Source: Candidatus Woesearchaeota archaeon (lineage in GTDB: Archaea; Nanobdellota; Nanobdellia; Woesearchaeales; SM23-78). Taken from it: a stretch of 64,000 nt of DNA. Shown piece after piece: positions 42,872-51,240 of this stretch. The stretch is taken from positions 1 through 64,000 of the forward strand of contig JAFGDD010000018.1 in the NCBI GenBank assembly GCA_016932315.1, written 5' to 3'. The notes under the pieces were generated by a model. The model was not told the DNA's origin. It was given only the letters and a program-made list of their open reading frames with translations, and did not search any database. The position numbers and the translations under genes are program-made. The number at the start of each line of letters is the position of its first letter. The first letter of the stretch is position 1.

Positions 42872-44253
42872 TTGGTTTCAGCAGCTCGCTTTACTCTTTT
42901 TTCCTCTTTAATTTTTACCTCAACTTTTTCCGGGAGTAGTGACTTAACAGCCTCATAACTGTCCTTCCCGTTGAGAAGACCTCGGATGATAAACCCGACA
43001 CTATCTGTGATTGACCAGAGAAGCTCTGCGTTCCGGATTCCTGCATCTTGTCGTTCCCTGATGAAATTATCACGCACAGATGCAACTGCCTTGTTATAAT
43101 CAGCTATAACTTGCTTGTCATATACGAGTTTTGCCAGTTCTTCAGGATTGGCTTTTAAATCACGACATTCCATTATCTTATAACCCTTGCCGGTGTTTTC
43201 TGTAGAGATATAGCCGCCGAATAAAGATGCTGCTTCCTGGCTTGATTTTTTCAGCAAACTATAGAAATTATGAGCTAAAGCGTCTTTCCAACTTGCCATA
43301 TGATATAAAAAAGGAACTGCGCATCTGGTCTGGCTTTTTTGAATCGCCTGGCTCAAGGAATGGTCGCCGGTAACCAGCGAGAGCGTGTCTGTCAATGCAA
43401 GGATTGACCTAAAGATATTATCTGAAACGCCGCCTAGCTCTATCACTGTTATTGGCGAAGGAGTTCTCCTGCTTTCTCGTTCACAGAGGTTATGATACTG
43501 GAAATCAAGTCGTTCTGCTTTTTTTGAAACCTCTTTTTGGTCTCCCTCTGGCGCGGTGCTAAAGATGAAAAGTGGCTTGTCCAGCTTTGATTTTGCTGCG
43601 TCGATAATATCAAAGAAATTCCAGTAACTGGCAAGGCTGCTTGAATATGCGAGCGACCACCTGCTATTTAGCAAATCCTGTTCGTTAGCTCCTATAAAAG
43701 CCTTCATCCATTTATTCATTTTATATTGATGCCATGTTTCTGCCAGAACACGCTTTCTCAATGGCTTTGTATCTCCACCGGAATTCACTGCATCCTCTAT
43801 TGTTTTTAACATGAATTCGAGGTTTTTTCGTACATACACACCTGCCTGAACATCTTCTACGGCTGGTTTAAAACCGAATCCTGTCGAGATCGTTATTATG
43901 TTATTTGAATAATTGCTCCATGTAGTGTACCGATCACGGTCATATTCCGTAACTATAACGGAATTTCTGGTTTTTGCTTTTTGTTCTGCGGATCGGCTAT
44001 CCGACACAGGGCAAACCGAGACGAATTCCGAGTTTAAGCCGTCATTAAAAGCAGGCAATTGTGTTGACTTAGACCGTCCTAACACTTGATTGAATTGGGA
44101 CTTTATAAGGTCGTTCGGGGCATATATTTTATGTGAGATTCCTATACTATCAAAGTATTCGTGGAATGCAACTCCGGCGATGATATCGCCGTAACCGCCC
44201 ATACTTGTGATTGGAATGAGTATGTTTTGGCTCTCTTTGTTTACAATATCCAT
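42868..44253 (-). CDS. hypothetical protein, possibly GT-B-like; operon partner of SLT gene
   Basis: 461 aa, not securely recognised. N-terminal ILIPITSMGGYGDIIAGVAFHEYFDS resembles the first GT-B strand/loop of ADP-heptose-type transferases, and VTGDHSLSQAIQKSQTRCAVPFLYHM could be a donor-site segment. No signal peptide. ATG 44253 follows GGGAGTG; the ATG at 44334 lies inside the TATA box TTTATAAATG and cannot be transcribed. Confidence 0.4.
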   Translation of the reverse strand: MDIVNKESQNILIPITSMGGYGDIIAGVAFHEYFDSIGISHKIYAPNDLIKSQFNQVLGRSKSTQLPAFNDGLNSEFVSVCPVSDSRSAEQKAKTRNSVIVTEYDRDRYTTWSNYSNNIITISTGFGFKPAVEDVQAGVYVRKNLEFMLKTIEDAVNSGGDTKPLRKRVLAETWHQYKMNKWMKAFIGANEQDLLNSRWSLAYSSSLASYWNFFDIIDAAKSKLDKPLFIFSTAPEGDQKEVSKKAERLDFQYHNLCERESRRTPSPITVIELGGVSDNIFRSILALTDTLSLVTGDHSLSQAIQKSQTRCAVPFLYHMASWKDALAHNFYSLLKKSSQEAASLFGGYISTENTGKGYKIMECRDLKANPEELAKLVYDKQVIADYNKAVASVRDNFIRERQDAGIRNAELLWSITDSVGFIIRGLLNGKDSYEAVKSLLPEKVEVKIKEEKRVKRAAETK

Positions 44254-44332
44254 TTTGCCGCACTCCCTTTGTATTAATAAGGTGAGATTAAAGATTATCA
44301 GATCTCCCTTTATAGCATTCGTTGATTCGCTC

Positions 44333-44343
44333 ATTTATAAATC
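44333..44343 (-). promoter_or_regulatory. TATA box deciding the 44253 start
   Basis: Minus strand GATTTATAAATGAG; the ATG of the longest frame is part of this box, which places transcription start near 44310. Confidence 0.5.
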
Positions 44344-44398
44344 TTTCGTTTTTGTAGCTACTATTTAGTGGTTAAATAATCTATGAGCTTTTTAAGGG

Positions 44399-44412
44399 TT
44401 AAATATAAATAC
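44399..44412 (+). promoter_or_regulatory. TATA box of ThiF-like gene
   Basis: GGTTAAATATAAATAC, giving a leader of about 45 nt that contains the Shine-Dalgarno GGAGGGATTAAG before ATG 44473. Confidence 0.5.
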
Positions 44413-44472
44413 TCTACCAAACCCCCTTGTCTCTCTTCTATTCAAAAAGGGGAATTAACGGAGGGATTAAGT

Positions 44473-45135
44473 ATGAGATATGAACAACTAGTCAAATTCA
44501 AAGAGATAGGTGAAAAAGGACAGAAAATCCTTGAGACTAAAACAGTTACAATAGCAGGCATGGGCAGCATAGGATCAACAGTTGCAGAAATGCTCAGCAG
44601 ATCAGGAATCAACCTTAGACTTATAGACAAAGGCAGATGCTTAATCCCAGATTTGTCATCGCAATCGCTTTACCTCGAAGAAGACGATACCAAGTTCAAG
44701 GCAAAGCAGGCAAAGAAGTATTTGGATGTGATTAATCCAAGAGTCAAGGTAAGAACATTTCATGAAGATTTAAACAAGAACAACATATTCCTTATTGATG
44801 CAGACGTTGTAATTGACGCTACAGGAAATGCTGAAGCCAGCGAGATGATTTCTGAGCATACCAAGAAGAAAAAAATGCCACTCATATACACTATCTCATC
44901 TGGCAGCCAAGGGTTAGTCATAACCAGTGATAAGGGAATAAACTTTTCAAAACTAAAAAAAATAAGCGGCAAAATAAAATCCGCCGAAGACGTTGGCATA
45001 ATCAATCCTGCAGTTCACATGGCAGCAGCCATGATAGTAAAGAAAGTATTTAAGATAATTCTAAAAAAACCGTATCACAAGGATGTTGTGTTGTTTGACA
45101 TCTGGAATGACAGCATAAAAAGACAAAAAATATAA
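44473..45135 (+). CDS. ThiF/MoeB/HesA-family E1-like protein
   Basis: 220 aa. Nucleotide-binding GMGSIGSTVAEMLSRSGI with the acidic DKGR, the LYLEEDD loop and DATGNAEASE. It lacks a clear catalytic cysteine and zinc CxxC pairs, so it is a minimal adenylation domain. It may activate a ubiquitin-like or sulfur-carrier protein; none is seen here. Confidence 0.78.
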   Translation: MRYEQLVKFKEIGEKGQKILETKTVTIAGMGSIGSTVAEMLSRSGINLRLIDKGRCLIPDLSSQSLYLEEDDTKFKAKQAKKYLDVINPRVKVRTFHEDLNKNNIFLIDADVVIDATGNAEASEMISEHTKKKKMPLIYTISSGSQGLVITSDKGINFSKLKKISGKIKSAEDVGIINPAVHMAAAMIVKKVFKIILKKPYHKDVVLFDIWNDSIKRQKI

Positions 45136-45170
45136 GTGCTAGCAAAGGGATTGCAATAAGAGGATGCTCT

Positions 45171-46202
45171 ATGGGACTAAAAGAACCTCAGCTAAACGAA
45201 CTTAAGCAAATATTTGATGGAACACACAGGCCGGTCATCCTCTTTGACGATGATGCAGATGGATTGGCAAGTTTTCTAATGATATACAAACATATTGGAG
45301 AAGGCAAAGGAATGCCAGTAAAAAATGCTCCTGAACTAGGATCTGAACTGGCGCAAAAAGTAAATGATTATTCCCCTGATACAGTAATAATAGCGGATAT
45401 ACCTATTGTGAGCCAGGAATTCATAAATAAAGTCTCTTCAAAAATCATCTGGATTGACCACCATCCGATTGTTGAAAGAAAAGGGGTAGAATACTACAAT
45501 CCTCGCGTAAATGATGCTTCAGACAACAGGCCTACATCATACTGGATTTACAAAGTGCTAAAAGAGAACCTGTGGATAGCTATGACTGGTATAATAGGCG
45601 ACTGGTTCTTGCCTGAGCAGGAAATCCTTGATGATTTCAGGACAAAATACCCTGACCTGCTTTCGCCAGATATAACAAAGCCAGAAGTGGCTCTTCATGA
45701 TTCAAAAATAGGAGAACTCATACAGATAATCTCATTCAATCTCAAGGGAAAGGCATATGATGTTATGAAATCAGTTAAGGTAATGACCCGAGTAAGGGAG
45801 CCGAGCGAGATCTTGGAACAAAAAACAGCAGGGGGGAGGTTTATCTACAAGAAATATTTTAAGCTAAAGGAGAAGTACGATGCATTGGTTAAGCAGATAA
45901 AGGTTGCGCCTCATGACAAGCTAGTTGTTTTCCATTATGATAGCCCTGATTATTCTTTCTCAGCAGAGTTGAGCAATGAGTTGATTTACAAACATCCAGA
46001 TAAGGTCATTTTGGTGGTGTGGGAATACAATGGCGAGTACAAGTGTTCTCTCAGGTCGACGAAAGTAAAACTTCCTCAGTTAATTGAAAAAGCACTTCAA
46101 AATGTGAACGGCTATGGCGGGGGGCATGACCACGCTGCAGGTGCATGCGTCAAGATAGCTGACTTTGATATTTTTGTTGAGAATATAAGAAAACAGTTAT
46201 GA
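45171..46202 (+). CDS. DHH-family phosphoesterase (RecJ/GAN-like)
   Basis: 343 aa. N-terminal DHH motifs: FDDDADGLAS, ADIPIV, WIDHHP; C-terminal DHHA1 GYGGGHDHAAGA. Archaeal RecJ-like proteins (GAN) act as single-strand exonucleases at the replisome; others cleave oligo- or cyclic nucleotides. 35 nt after the ThiF-like gene. Confidence 0.82.
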   Translation: MGLKEPQLNELKQIFDGTHRPVILFDDDADGLASFLMIYKHIGEGKGMPVKNAPELGSELAQKVNDYSPDTVIIADIPIVSQEFINKVSSKIIWIDHHPIVERKGVEYYNPRVNDASDNRPTSYWIYKVLKENLWIAMTGIIGDWFLPEQEILDDFRTKYPDLLSPDITKPEVALHDSKIGELIQIISFNLKGKAYDVMKSVKVMTRVREPSEILEQKTAGGRFIYKKYFKLKEKYDALVKQIKVAPHDKLVVFHYDSPDYSFSAELSNELIYKHPDKVILVVWEYNGEYKCSLRSTKVKLPQLIEKALQNVNGYGGGHDHAAGACVKIADFDIFVENIRKQL

Positions 46203-46275
46203 TTCTTCTTCTGTGCTCTGTAATTTGTTATTTTTCAACATTATTATTTACTCTATAGAAACTAATGAGGTGGGT

Positions 46276-46309
46276 CGAAAACTTACAAAAGAATCTTTTG
46301 ATGTTTTCG
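46276..46309. other. nested hairpin 3' of DHH gene
   Basis: CGAAAAC (46276–46282) with GTTTTCG (46303–46309), enclosing CAAAAG-AAT-CTTTTG (46286–46300). CGAAAAC recurs at 46320–46326 just before the TATA box. Could be a terminator or operator. Confidence 0.4.
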
Positions 46310-46328
46310 CTTTAAAAAATCGAAAACT

Positions 46329-46339
46329 TTATATATAAG
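46329..46339 (+). promoter_or_regulatory. TATA box of the 46.4–46.9 kb unit
   Basis: ACTTTATATATAAG; transcription start expected near 46355–46360, leaving a leader of about 180 nt before ATG 46539. Confidence 0.55.
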
Positions 46340-46381
46340 TACTACCATGTAATAGTAACAGATGAGGTTTTTGGGGGATTT

Positions 46382-46399
46382 ATGATTAACAAAACCTAA
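46382..46399 (+). CDS. possible 5-codon leader peptide (MINKT)
   Basis: ATG ATT AAC AAA ACC TAA, 4 nt after the strong ribosome site TTGGGGGA. AGGTTTT (about 46365) pairs with AAAACCT (46391–46397), so the site could be masked in a hairpin. Too short to prove by sequence. Confidence 0.3.
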   Translation: MINKT

Positions 46400-46419
46400 T
46401 CGTCGATCGCATATTCAAA

Positions 46420-46500
46420 GTAACGCAGAGAGGTCGTCACTAGGTTCTTAAGATCACCTCACCCACCCTTAACCCTATACATTCAAACTCTCTGCGTTAC
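46420..46500 (+). ncRNA. structured leader RNA or small RNA with 13-bp stem
   Basis: A perfect inverted repeat: GTAACGCAGAGAG (46420–46432) and CTCTCTGCGTTAC (46488–46500) with a 55-nt loop that is C-rich (CACCTCACCCACCC). It lies in the transcribed leader of gene 46539. Not a tRNA; no known riboswitch recognised. Confidence 0.5.
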
Positions 46501-46538
46501 CTGATATTAACCAATAAATAAAAAAGGAGGAATGAAAA

Positions 46539-46904
46539 ATGAGCAACTTAACACTAAGACAAATTGTAAACAACCATCCTTGGGCAAAAAAAGTAAATGG
46601 TTCTAAATTAGGAGTTATGTTTCAGAATTCGAAGTTTGCTAAAGGAGTTGAATCAACAGCATACCTTTTCAAAGAAGGCGTTTCTAGAGAAATCATTTCC
46701 GGATCTGGAATTATTGAATCTTTAAAAGATGGAATTAAAAATGCTTTTTCAGGAGAGGGTAGATGTCATTGCATTCATTACTCCCTCGGCGCATCTCGAC
46801 CAGATCTCTGCGGCGCAATTAATCCATCAAAATATGATTATGCACTAATGCGTCAAGCTTGGGGAAACGATCCTGATACACTTATAAAAGAATTAAGACG
46901 CTAA
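46539..46904 (+). CDS. hypothetical protein, 121 aa
   Basis: Not recognised. Soluble; a Cys/His cluster RCHCIHYSLGASRPDLCGA in the C-terminal third could bind metal. AAAGGAGGAATGAAAA precedes the ATG. It is the only gene of the unit with the long structured leader and ends just before the convergent srp54 gene. Confidence 0.6.
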   Translation: MSNLTLRQIVNNHPWAKKVNGSKLGVMFQNSKFAKGVESTAYLFKEGVSREIISGSGIIESLKDGIKNAFSGEGRCHCIHYSLGASRPDLCGAINPSKYDYALMRQAWGNDPDTLIKELRR

Positions 46905-46932
46905 CTTAATTTTTTTTATTGTTTTTAATTTT

Positions 46933-48294
46933 CTAGAACTTAAACTTTACATTCCCGCCTTTCTGCAGTCTCTGGAGTGCTTTTTGCATTCCTTTCTCAG
47001 AATCAGCGCCTTTCATTAGCTTGACGAGCTTCTTGCTTTCACGATACTGTTTTAATAATCCGCGGACTTCTTGAGTGCCGACGCCCGCGCCTTTTGCAAT
47101 CCTTTCGACGCGATTGCTTGTTATAATTTCAGGATCTTCAAGCTCTTCCTTGGTCATGCTGTTCATTATATGGCGCCAAAGCTCAAGCTTTTTCTCCTGA
47201 ACCTGCAAAGCCTCTTTGGGCAATTTAACCTGGCCCATTCCGGGAATCATTTCCATAACCTTGCCGATAGGGCCCATTTTCTTTAATGCACTCATCTGCT
47301 CGTACAAGTCAATAAGGTTGAACTCTCCTTTCAGGAACTTCCTGCCAAGATCCTGCGCTTCTTCCTCTGTAATGGCTTCCTTGGCTTTCTCAAGCAGAGC
47401 TTCTAAATCGCCCATGCCGAGCAATCTTCCGACAAATCCTTCTGGCTTGAACTCCTCGATGTCAGGGATCTTCTCACCAATACCTATGAATTTGACAGGG
47501 GCGCCGGTAACTGCACAAGCAATAAGCGCTCCTCCTCCTTTGGCAGTTCCCTCGAGTTTTGAAATAAATACTCCAGTAACTTTGCAAGTCTCGTGGAATT
47601 TTCTCGCTTGGTTCTCAGCAGCTTGGCCAATGTCAGCGCTGATTACAAGAACATTTTCCTCTGGCTTTACAGCACTATAAATCCTGTTGAGCTCGTCGAT
47701 AAGATCAGCGCTCAAAGCATCCCTGCCTGCAGTGTCAATGATGAGCATGTCATATTTGTGATATTCTTTCTCAAATGATTTGTAAATCTTGACAGCATCT
47801 TTTTCTTTCCTGATGCCAAAGAAATCCACTCCGACTTTTTTCGCAAGTATTTCCAACTGGTCATAAGCAGCAGGCCTCCAAGTGTCTGTCTGCACAACAG
47901 CAACCTTTAAGCCTCTCTTCTTGTAAAAAGCAGCAAGCTTGCCAGCGCTGGTAGTCTTTCCGCTGCCGAACAATCCGACGAGCATGAGCTTGAAAGGCTG
48001 CCCCTTGACAAGAATCTTGGCGCCAGGGCCGCCCAAAAAGTTGACTAATTCATCATAAACAATTTTTATCAAAAATTCTTTTCGCGTTACCCCGCTCGGA
48101 GGCTCTTCCTTCAATGCACGAGTCTTAATCTTGTTAGTAAGCTCAAAAACCAGCTTCACATTAACATCGCCCTGCAGGAGAGCGCGCTGGATATCCTTCA
48201 CCAGCTCATTGATTAGTTTCTCATCTACAAAAGACGCTCCTGTAATCTTCTTAAGCGTGTTCTTCAATGAGTCTGAAAGCTTGTCTAAAACCAT
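46933..48294 (-). CDS. srp54: signal recognition particle GTPase SRP54
   Basis: 453 aa. N domain; G domain with GLFGSGKTT (G1), DTAGRD (G3) and SKLEGTAKGGGAL; M domain at the C-terminus (MIPGMGQVKLPKEA, SNRVERIAKGAG) for SRP RNA and signal peptides. ATG 48294 is ~27 nt after a TATA-like TTTTTAAATATTC; the longer frame from 48351 is rejected. Confidence 0.95.
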   Translation of the reverse strand: MVLDKLSDSLKNTLKKITGASFVDEKLINELVKDIQRALLQGDVNVKLVFELTNKIKTRALKEEPPSGVTRKEFLIKIVYDELVNFLGGPGAKILVKGQPFKLMLVGLFGSGKTTSAGKLAAFYKKRGLKVAVVQTDTWRPAAYDQLEILAKKVGVDFFGIRKEKDAVKIYKSFEKEYHKYDMLIIDTAGRDALSADLIDELNRIYSAVKPEENVLVISADIGQAAENQARKFHETCKVTGVFISKLEGTAKGGGALIACAVTGAPVKFIGIGEKIPDIEEFKPEGFVGRLLGMGDLEALLEKAKEAITEEEAQDLGRKFLKGEFNLIDLYEQMSALKKMGPIGKVMEMIPGMGQVKLPKEALQVQEKKLELWRHIMNSMTKEELEDPEIITSNRVERIAKGAGVGTQEVRGLLKQYRESKKLVKLMKGADSEKGMQKALQRLQKGGNVKFKF

Positions 48295-48363
48295 TATTAG
48301 CAGAGTATAGGCAGAATATTTAAAAAACTTGTGCATAAAATGATAGAACACAAAAAAATGCTA

Positions 48364-49374
48364 TTATTTATCTTGATATTTTAAAAGTGCTCTTCGCTCA
48401 CATTTTTTTAAAGGATAGGGGTCGTATACCAAATCGTCTTCAAACATTATTATGAATTCAACATTTTTTATGACATCCTTGAACTGATTTCTCAGGTTAG
48501 AAATTTCTTTTTGCAATTGCTCTTGGTTTTCAACTTCCAAAGTAATCTCAAAATTCCACCCCCCGACACACTCTATAGCAAGTATGCAATTCTTGTTTGA
48601 GTTAACATATGCGAAGAGAACTGATCTCTTTTTTTCATCCATATTTTGAAGCGATAATAACAGCCTGTAACTTTGCATCCCATAATTTTGAGCTTTGATA
48701 TAGGCTGAGTAGCCCTGAATGATCCCTTTTTTCTCTAATTGTTTTATCCTCAAAGATATTGTGCTTGACGGCCTTTTGAGAGCTTCTGCCAAGCTTATTA
48801 CGGTCATCCTCGCATTATTTGACAGCAGAGATAGTATATTTTCATCAAGATCATCCAATTCCTCTATTTCTGGTTCCTTGCCAAAAAAAGGCGGTTCAAA
48901 GAGTTCTGGTTTTTCTTCTATTAGGTATTTTCTTTTATGCTGCCTTAATTCTGTTCTAATCTCGATATTATTATCGACAAGATAATTTCCGAATTCTGTC
49001 AAAATCTTATAATAAACTTTGTTAAACTCAAAAACGCTCCTTGCCATTATCCCAAAAACAAAATCAAATTTTCCTCCTACAAGAGCTATCCAGTAAAGCT
49101 CAGGAATGGCGGATAAATACTTTATGATGTTTTTCTTTATTTCTTCATTAACATTTTGAAATCGGCTGAATACGGCATAGCCAGTATATCCTAGCTTTGA
49201 AAAATTTACTAAGGTGATGTATCTTTGAATGATGTTTTTTTTCTCTAAAAGTTTAACCCTGTAGATGACAGATTCCTTTGATAGCCTTGCTTTTTTAGCC
49301 ACCTCTTGAAATGATGCCCTTGCGTTTAAATCAAGCTCTGCAAGTATTCTCCTGTCCTTTAGGTTTAGCTTCAT
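48364..49374 (-). CDS. double Lrp/AsnC-type transcription regulator
   Basis: 336 aa made of two Lrp units: HTH (LNLKDRRILAELDLNARASFQEVAKKARLS…) plus a ligand domain (about 60–150), then a second HTH (LDDLDENILSLLSNNARMTVISLAEALKRPSSTI) and a second ligand domain. A tandem fusion gives a built-in dimer. Its ligand is unknown; it is divergent from 49504. Confidence 0.85.
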   Translation of the reverse strand: MKLNLKDRRILAELDLNARASFQEVAKKARLSKESVIYRVKLLEKKNIIQRYITLVNFSKLGYTGYAVFSRFQNVNEEIKKNIIKYLSAIPELYWIALVGGKFDFVFGIMARSVFEFNKVYYKILTEFGNYLVDNNIEIRTELRQHKRKYLIEEKPELFEPPFFGKEPEIEELDDLDENILSLLSNNARMTVISLAEALKRPSSTISLRIKQLEKKGIIQGYSAYIKAQNYGMQSYRLLLSLQNMDEKKRSVLFAYVNSNKNCILAIECVGGWNFEITLEVENQEQLQKEISNLRNQFKDVIKNVEFIIMFEDDLVYDPYPLKKCERRALLKYQDK

Positions 49375-49503
49375 ATTATCTTATTAAACATAAATAGTAT
49401 ATAAATATTGTGTTTTATGAAAAAAATTAATAGAAATTTTAATATATCATATAAGTTACTACTGTGATATAATAATTCAAAAATGAATTTGGGGGGATAA
49501 AAA

Positions 49504-49953
49504 ATGCCAAAAATAATAACTGTAAAGTACGAATCAGATAAATGCCAGCCTCTATGGAAGGCAAATCCTGAAATGGCCGGATTTGCAACTCGTTTTCTGG
49601 GGTTGCAAACAGTAATGGATGTCAGTGTTTGTGAAGATGCAGAAGAAACCATAAGAAATGCCATGGATTTGTTAGCAGCAGCCTATAAAAAACACAGCAG
49701 CCAGGCAGATTTTGGGATCATTGATTCAGATGACCTAACTGACCTTTGCTTTAGCAACCAGTGTTTTTATGAAAAATATCTGGAAGAATCGCTTCAAAAA
49801 CAAGGAATTGCTGATGTCACAGCATATGGCTCGGGAGGAGGTCGTTATGAAGTGCTTCTGGAAGAGATAAAAAAATTCGGTTCAGAAATAGAATATTTGG
49901 ATAACATCAAATCAGCAAATAGCCCTGTTCTTTATAGATTCGAGAGGCGATAA
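49504..49953 (+). CDS. hypothetical protein, 149 aa
   Basis: Not recognised. Soluble alpha/beta protein; a central acidic stretch FGIIDSDDLTDLCFSNQCFYEKYL. A TATA-like TTTAATATATCATA (near 49440) and the strong TTGGGGGGA Shine-Dalgarno precede ATG 49504. First of two genes, 2 nt before the next; possibly controlled by the divergent Lrp protein. Confidence 0.55.
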   Translation: MPKIITVKYESDKCQPLWKANPEMAGFATRFLGLQTVMDVSVCEDAEETIRNAMDLLAAAYKKHSSQADFGIIDSDDLTDLCFSNQCFYEKYLEESLQKQGIADVTAYGSGGGRYEVLLEEIKKFGSEIEYLDNIKSANSPVLYRFERR

Positions 49954-49955
49954 AA

Positions 49956-50441
49956 ATGGTTCAACTCGAATATTGCTTAGAAGAGTGCCCAAGAAATAAG
50001 GAAATAATCGCAAAGGTAATGAAAGGATATGTAACAGGCAGGTTTAAAGCGTTAAAAGAAAAGAGTCCTCTAGGATTATTTGAAGATGCTGAAGAAAAGA
50101 AATTGTTCGATCAACTAATTGAAGTCGAAGATGACATTCTGGCAACAGGGTATACTATACATGATAATATCATTCCAAATATCGCGGCAGGCTATTTGAG
50201 GAAAATATTCCCCAAAGATGTTAGAGATAAAGCAGAGAAATGTTACCGTGGATGTCCAGGCGCAACTTACGGGATTTACAGTAAAAGAGACTTCAGAGAG
50301 GTTTTATCTGATCCTAAAGTCTGTAAGAAAGCTACAAAAAAGGGCAGAAGGTTTTTGGAAGCATCATATACCTATTTGGAAAGTTATATTGAAAGTTATA
50401 TTAATAATAAAAAAGAAATAAAAGCTCCCAATGGTTTTTGA
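49956..50441 (+). CDS. hypothetical Cys-containing protein, 161 aa
   Basis: Not recognised. Helical, with cysteines in pairs YCLEECP and KCYRGCPG plus one near the end, suggesting metal or cluster binding. Two nt after 49953, so cotranscribed. Its last codons overlap the terminator-like hairpin. Confidence 0.55.
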   Translation: MVQLEYCLEECPRNKEIIAKVMKGYVTGRFKALKEKSPLGLFEDAEEKKLFDQLIEVEDDILATGYTIHDNIIPNIAAGYLRKIFPKDVRDKAEKCYRGCPGATYGIYSKRDFREVLSDPKVCKKATKKGRRFLEASYTYLESYIESYINNKKEIKAPNGF

Positions 50442-50495
50442 GGAAAAGGGGGAGGGTGGTTAGATAAGAACTAACCAAAGGGAGCTCTTTTTCAA
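50423..50495 (+). terminator. two-tier hairpin followed by a T run
   Basis: AGCTCCC (50423–50429) with GGGAGCT (50480–50486), enclosing GGTTAG-ATAAGAA-CTAACC (50458–50476), followed by CTTTTTC. Looks like an intrinsic-terminator fold at the end of the 49504–50441 unit. Confidence 0.5.
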
Positions 50496-50516
50496 AACAT
50501 GATTAATTATTTTCTC

Positions 50517-50936
50517 TTATTTTCTCTTGAACAGGAATGGCCTCGGGGGCTTTCTGTACTCTTGCAGCCACATTAGTCCTATGCGCATCATGTTCTTGTT
50601 GAACTTCTCACTGAGCTTGTAGGTTTTCTTGTAAAGGTCGTAGTCGATCAAGCCCATGGTTTTCATTGGTGTTAGTATTCTGTCGTAAAACTGCCTTTTG
50701 TTGTAGGATATATTCGTGGTTTTCTTAACGCCGAATTTTTCATCTGCAGAGGTCTCTACGTCAACGCCGTCATGGAGGGCTGTCGCGAACATTGACATCT
50801 CTGTTTTTCCTATTTCTCCTTCTTTTGCTTTCATTTCTTCTATGAGCATCTTGGCAACAATAACTTGTTGTTTTGTCGCAAAAATTATCTCATATATGTT
50901 TTCAGGTAGGTTGTATTGATCAAAAAGGATGACCAT
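50517..50936 (-). CDS. hypothetical protein, 139 aa (possible winged-helix)
   Basis: Soluble, mostly helical, basic C-terminus (RKPPRPFLFKRK). The stretch ISYNKRQFYDRILTPMKTMGLIDYDLYKKTYKLS has a helix–turn–helix/wing look. Not assigned to a family; may bind DNA. Confidence 0.5.
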   Translation of the reverse strand: MVILFDQYNLPENIYEIIFATKQQVIVAKMLIEEMKAKEGEIGKTEMSMFATALHDGVDVETSADEKFGVKKTTNISYNKRQFYDRILTPMKTMGLIDYDLYKKTYKLSEKFNKNMMRIGLMWLQEYRKPPRPFLFKRK

Positions 50937-51057
50937 AACAACACTAATATCATTACCAGTATATAAATATTTCGTTTTGTATAGCTTTTAGTATATCAAA
51001 AATAAGTAAAAAAATAAGTAAATTTAAATATTTGCTTGCTGATTAACCAATAAAAAG

Positions 51058-51240
51058 ATGGAATTCCGAAGAAAAATCTATACTCGCGGCAGCAGCTACG
51101 AAACAACCATACCAATGCCGTTATTATTCTCAGCAGACAAGAAAAAGAAATACGTCGCAGTCTTTACATATGACCAGATAACAGGAAAATGGTTCCTCAA
51201 AATAGAAGAAGAAAATACAGGAAAACAAAATGCAAGATAA
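51058..51240 (+). CDS. small basic protein, possibly AbrB-like
   Basis: 60 aa, MEFRRKIYTRGSSYETTIPMPLLF, which looks like one swapped-hairpin beta unit (RG.S.ETTIP). Possibly a DNA-binding regulator of the surface-gene cluster it precedes, overlapping the next gene by 11 nt. TATA-like AAATTTAAATATT (51018–51030). Confidence 0.5.
   Translation: MEFRRKIYTRGSSYETTIPMPLLFSADKKKKYVAVFTYDQITGKWFLKIEEENTGKQNAR

Noticed and set aside
46420-46500. tRNA or known riboswitch
   Set aside because: The 13-bp stem with one 55-nt loop has no cloverleaf and no motif I know.
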